Source of the DNA: a virus
IMG/VR virus record: IMGVR_UViG_3300036761_000276
Span: 1-28,199 of that record
Direction: 5' to 3' (one strand)
DNA length: 28,199 nucleotides
This document shows positions 27,586-28,199 of the stretch, piece by piece (position 1 is the stretch's first letter; every line of letters begins with the position of its first letter). The notes beneath the pieces are model-generated. The model saw only the letters and a program-made list of their open reading frames with translations. It searched no databases and was not told where the DNA came from. A program made the translations under genes and the position numbers.

Positions 27586-28199
27586 CTAAGCTGCCTCCTG
27601 TAGCCAGTCGGAGAAGAGGTGCTGGAAGCTGTCGAGGGTGGGCGAAAGCTCGATCCCGTGACGCTCGGCGACCTGGGGAGCAAGGGCGTCTGCGAGGTCG
27701 CGGAGTAGCTCGTCGACCACCTGAACGAGGGTGAAGCCGCCGGCGAGCGCGGTCGCGACGTGGCGGAGCGTCCAGGCATCCCGGTCGGACAATCCGCCCG
27801 CGTGGTGCTCGGCCACCTCCTCGAGCGCGTGCCCGACATCCGAGGTGCGCTCTGGGAGGACGCCGAACTCGGTGAGCACGAGCGAGCCGTCGGGCTCGAA
27901 GCGCGAGTCGCGGATGTGCGTCCTGAGCCAGTCGATGTACGGGCCCTCGGTGAAGCGCCCGCCATGGTAGCCGCGCATCGTCCGAAACGCGTACGTCTCA
28001 CGAGCGACTCCGCCGGCGCGGTTCGCGTCGTAGTCCCAGTACGCCTGCACCCCGATCGTTAGCAGGTGAACGGCCAGCGAGTCGAACTGGTCGTCGACCA
28101 GGTGCGCTCCGCGACTCGACAGCGAATCGTTCGCCGCCTTCCGCGAGAGCTTCTCCAGTCGGATGAACGTCTCGGCGTCCAGATTCTCTCGCGAATGCC
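27586..28199 (-). CDS. Partial unknown protein running off the right edge
   Basis: The frame is open from the right edge down to TAG 27586, at least 204 residues, with upstream peptide RENLDAETFIRLEKLSRKAA visible. The internal GTG 28050 is therefore probably not the start. The protein is acidic and helical (ALEEVAEHHAGGLSDRDAWT, FTLVQVVDELLRDLADALAP). I recognise no family or motif. Confidence 0.6.
   Translation of the reverse strand, partial: HSRENLDAETFIRLEKLSRKAANDSLSSRGAHLVDDQFDSLAVHLLTIGVQAYWDYDANRAGGVARETYAFRTMRGYHGGRFTEGPYIDWLRTHIRDSRFEPDGSLVLTEFGVLPERTSDVGHALEEVAEHHAGGLSDRDAWTLRHVATALAGGFTLVQVVDELLRDLADALAPQVAERHGIELSPTLDSFQHLFSDWLQEAA

Noticed and set aside
1-28199. tRNA, rRNA, insertion sequence, attachment site or origin
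   Set aside because: I saw no cloverleaf, transposase, terminal inverted repeats or iteron cluster on reading; small tRNAs cannot be fully excluded without a scan.

Overview
The window is a stretch of a tailed double-stranded DNA phage or prophage with siphovirus-type head and tail genes. GC content is high, GTG starts are common, and genes are packed with ATGA, TGATG or GTGA overlaps. Several features suggest an actinobacterial host: an LmbU-type regulator, a phiC31 Gp3-like recombination directionality factor, a two-helix holin and the small gene between terminase and portal. The host is inferred, not shown. Almost all genes are on the minus strand, so the map reads from right to left.

Right end (28.2-25.9 kb): a partial unknown gene, an HNH/zinc-ribbon protein, a 30-aa gene, an LmbU-like regulator, a 93-aa unknown and a second HNH protein directly before the large terminase. 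Packaging and head (25.9-20.5 kb): TerL, a 68-aa protein, HK97-type portal, prohead protease, major capsid protein and a charged coiled-coil protein. About 6 kb (20.3-14.35 kb) of beta-rich presumed appendage genes then separates the capsid gene from the connectors. It includes a tailspike-like beta-helix protein with a carbohydrate-binding-like C-terminus and a protein built from 18-residue repeats. Connector and tail genes (14.35-4.6 kb) follow: gp6-like adaptor, gp10-like protein, tail terminator, tail tube, tail assembly chaperone, a frameshifted TIM-barrel-like protein, tape measure and minor tail proteins. Lysis genes (4.56-3.1 kb) are a holin, an M15-type endolysin, a membrane/coiled-coil protein and a 78-aa protein.

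Left end (2.9-0 kb): two divergent XRE-type genes flank a control region. The leftward repressor has a consensus promoter (TTGACA, 17 bp, TATAAA) only 11 nt from its ATG. It leads a tightly overlapping operon of very small ORFs, a zinc-binding-like protein, a Cas4/RecB-type exonuclease, a VRR-NUC-like nuclease and the start of an RDF-like gene. This suggests a temperate phage, but no integrase lies inside the window.

Three observations stand out. First, an invariant 9-mer (minus strand CCGATAGGC) occurs ten times, each in an intergenic gap upstream of a minus-strand start codon. It ends 5-8 nt before nine starts and resembles the start-associated sequences of Cluster K mycobacteriophages. Second, a textbook -1 slippery heptamer (CCCTTTC) abutting a stop codon joins a coiled-coil ORF to a TIM-barrel-like ORF that has no good start of its own. 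Third, the tail assembly chaperone appears to continue into a +1 frame that has no start codon until far downstream. A 16-bp hairpin with a GAAA loop downstream of the capsid operon head is also notable.
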